The position numbers were made by a program, and so were the translations under genes. A DNA stretch of 64,000 bases from a beta proteobacterium AAP65 (GTDB taxonomy: Bacteria > Pseudomonadota > Gammaproteobacteria > Burkholderiales > Burkholderiaceae_C), in NCBI GenBank assembly GCA_001295865.1, contig LJHW01000002.1, positions 62,001 to 126,000 of the forward strand, read 5' to 3'. The notes beneath the pieces are model-generated. The model made no database searches and was not told the origin of the DNA. It worked only from the letters and a program-made list of their open reading frames with translations. This document shows, in pieces, positions 63,477 to 64,000 of the stretch (its first letter is position 1; each line of letters begins with the position of its first letter).

Positions 63477-64000
63477 ACGCGCCCACCGCATCACCCGCCC
63501 TGGTGCAGCGCGAAGCCCCGCCGCGAGCCGCCTACGCGCTGGAGCAGGCTGGCGTGCACCCGCTGCTGGCGCGCCTGCTGGCCGCACGCGGCGTGCGCCT
63601 GCCCGATGAACTGGACGACAGCCTGGCCCGCCTGCTGCCCCCGGCCACGATGAAAGGCGCGATGGAGGCCGGCCGCCTGCTGGCGCAAGCCATCGCCGAA
63701 CGCCGCCGCCTCTGCGTGGTGGCCGATTACGACTGCGACGGCGCCACCGCCTGCGCCGTGGCCCTGCGCGGCCTGGCGCTGCTGGGCGCGCAGCGCAGCG
63801 AACTCGCCTACGTGGTGCCCGACCGTGCCGTGCACGGCTATGGCCTCACGCCGGCCATCGTGGAACTGGCGCGCGCCCAAGCCTTCCGCAGCGGCGCGCT
63901 GGCGCCCGAGGTGCTGGTGACAGTGGACAACGGCATCGCCAGCCACGCCGGTGTGGCGCATGCGCGCGCCGCGGGCATGCAGGTGCTGGTGACCGACCAC
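63473..64000 (+). CDS. recJ: single-stranded-DNA-specific exonuclease RecJ, 5' part only
   Basis: The first 176 residues of RecJ; the frame stays open to the right edge. It starts with GTG overlapping the previous stop. The DHH motif I is VVADYDCDGATA (Cys where many relatives have Ala), followed by VPDRAVHGYGLT, VTVDNGIASH and the final VTDH. RecJ degrades single-stranded DNA 5' to 3' in recombination and mismatch repair. Confidence 0.93.
   Translation, partial: MNAPTASPALVQREAPPRAAYALEQAGVHPLLARLLAARGVRLPDELDDSLARLLPPATMKGAMEAGRLLAQAIAERRRLCVVADYDCDGATACAVALRGLALLGAQRSELAYVVPDRAVHGYGLTPAIVELARAQAFRSGALAPEVLVTVDNGIASHAGVAHARAAGMQVLVTDH

Overview
The window is very GC-rich (roughly 70% by eye), carries almost no non-coding DNA and shows gene content typical of Burkholderiales in the Betaproteobacteria, probably the Rubrivivax/Leptothrix/Ideonella/Roseateles side. 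Pointers are the TIGR04438 Trp-rich small protein, a Bug-type solute-binding protein, the tandem bpt/aat pair, the DUF3297 protein, a NUDIX/metallo-beta-lactamase fusion next to an alpha-methylacyl-CoA racemase, and recBCD in the order C-B-D. I see no insertion sequence, prophage, integrase or CRISPR array, so this reads as core chromosome. It is cut inside mrpD on the left and inside recJ on the right.

Layout. 1-1830: end of an Mrp/Pha cation/proton antiporter operon (mrpDEFG). 1849-3553: a Ca2+/Na+ exchanger and a UPF0114 membrane protein. 3706-9903: acetyl-CoA synthetase, a small cytochrome c head to head with a Trp-rich protein, ilvD, lgt-dnaQ and a tRNA-Val(CAC) with promoter and terminator. 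9985-11529: an unrecognised 514-residue protein. 11638-21138: recC-recB-recD with overlapping starts and stops. 21149-25197: a macro-domain-like protein, a NudL-like NUDIX hydrolase, an RluA-family pseudouridine synthase, trhO and DUF3297.

25249-35844 is the most interesting block, a complete assimilatory nitrate/nitrite locus: nasT (ANTAR regulator), a 305-bp control region, then nrtA-nrtB-nrtD-nirB-nirD-nasA-cobA. The genes import nitrate, reduce it to nitrite (NasA) and then ammonium (NirBD), and make siroheme precursor for NirB (CobA). The control region holds a sigma-54 promoter with the exact GG-N10-GC geometry, NtrC-like inverted repeats upstream, and a leader with two hexaloop hairpins (AACGGC and AAAGGC, each with A1 and G4). 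The second hairpin is mutually exclusive with a strong intrinsic terminator just before nrtA. This is a two-level switch: nitrogen limitation starts transcription and NasT lets it pass the terminator. No NasS partner is seen.

35841-46925: an unknown protein convergent with cobA, alpha-methylacyl-CoA racemase coupled to the NUDIX/MBL fusion, bpt-aat N-end-rule transferases, yaeQ with a secreted prolyl oligopeptidase, a periplasmic coiled-coil protein and a Dcp-like peptidase. 46936-52330: a hybrid multi-PAS histidine kinase, a LytTR/LytS-type two-component pair and a small membrane protein. 52359-57856: Bug protein, DUF599 protein, WrbA-like flavodoxin, pirin, a divergent LysR regulator, gluQ and an FKBP-type isomerase ending at a strong terminator. 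57918-64000: an RhlE-like DEAD-box helicase with a long leader, a PHP phosphoesterase, lolD and a LolC/E permease, a PGM-like protein and recJ.
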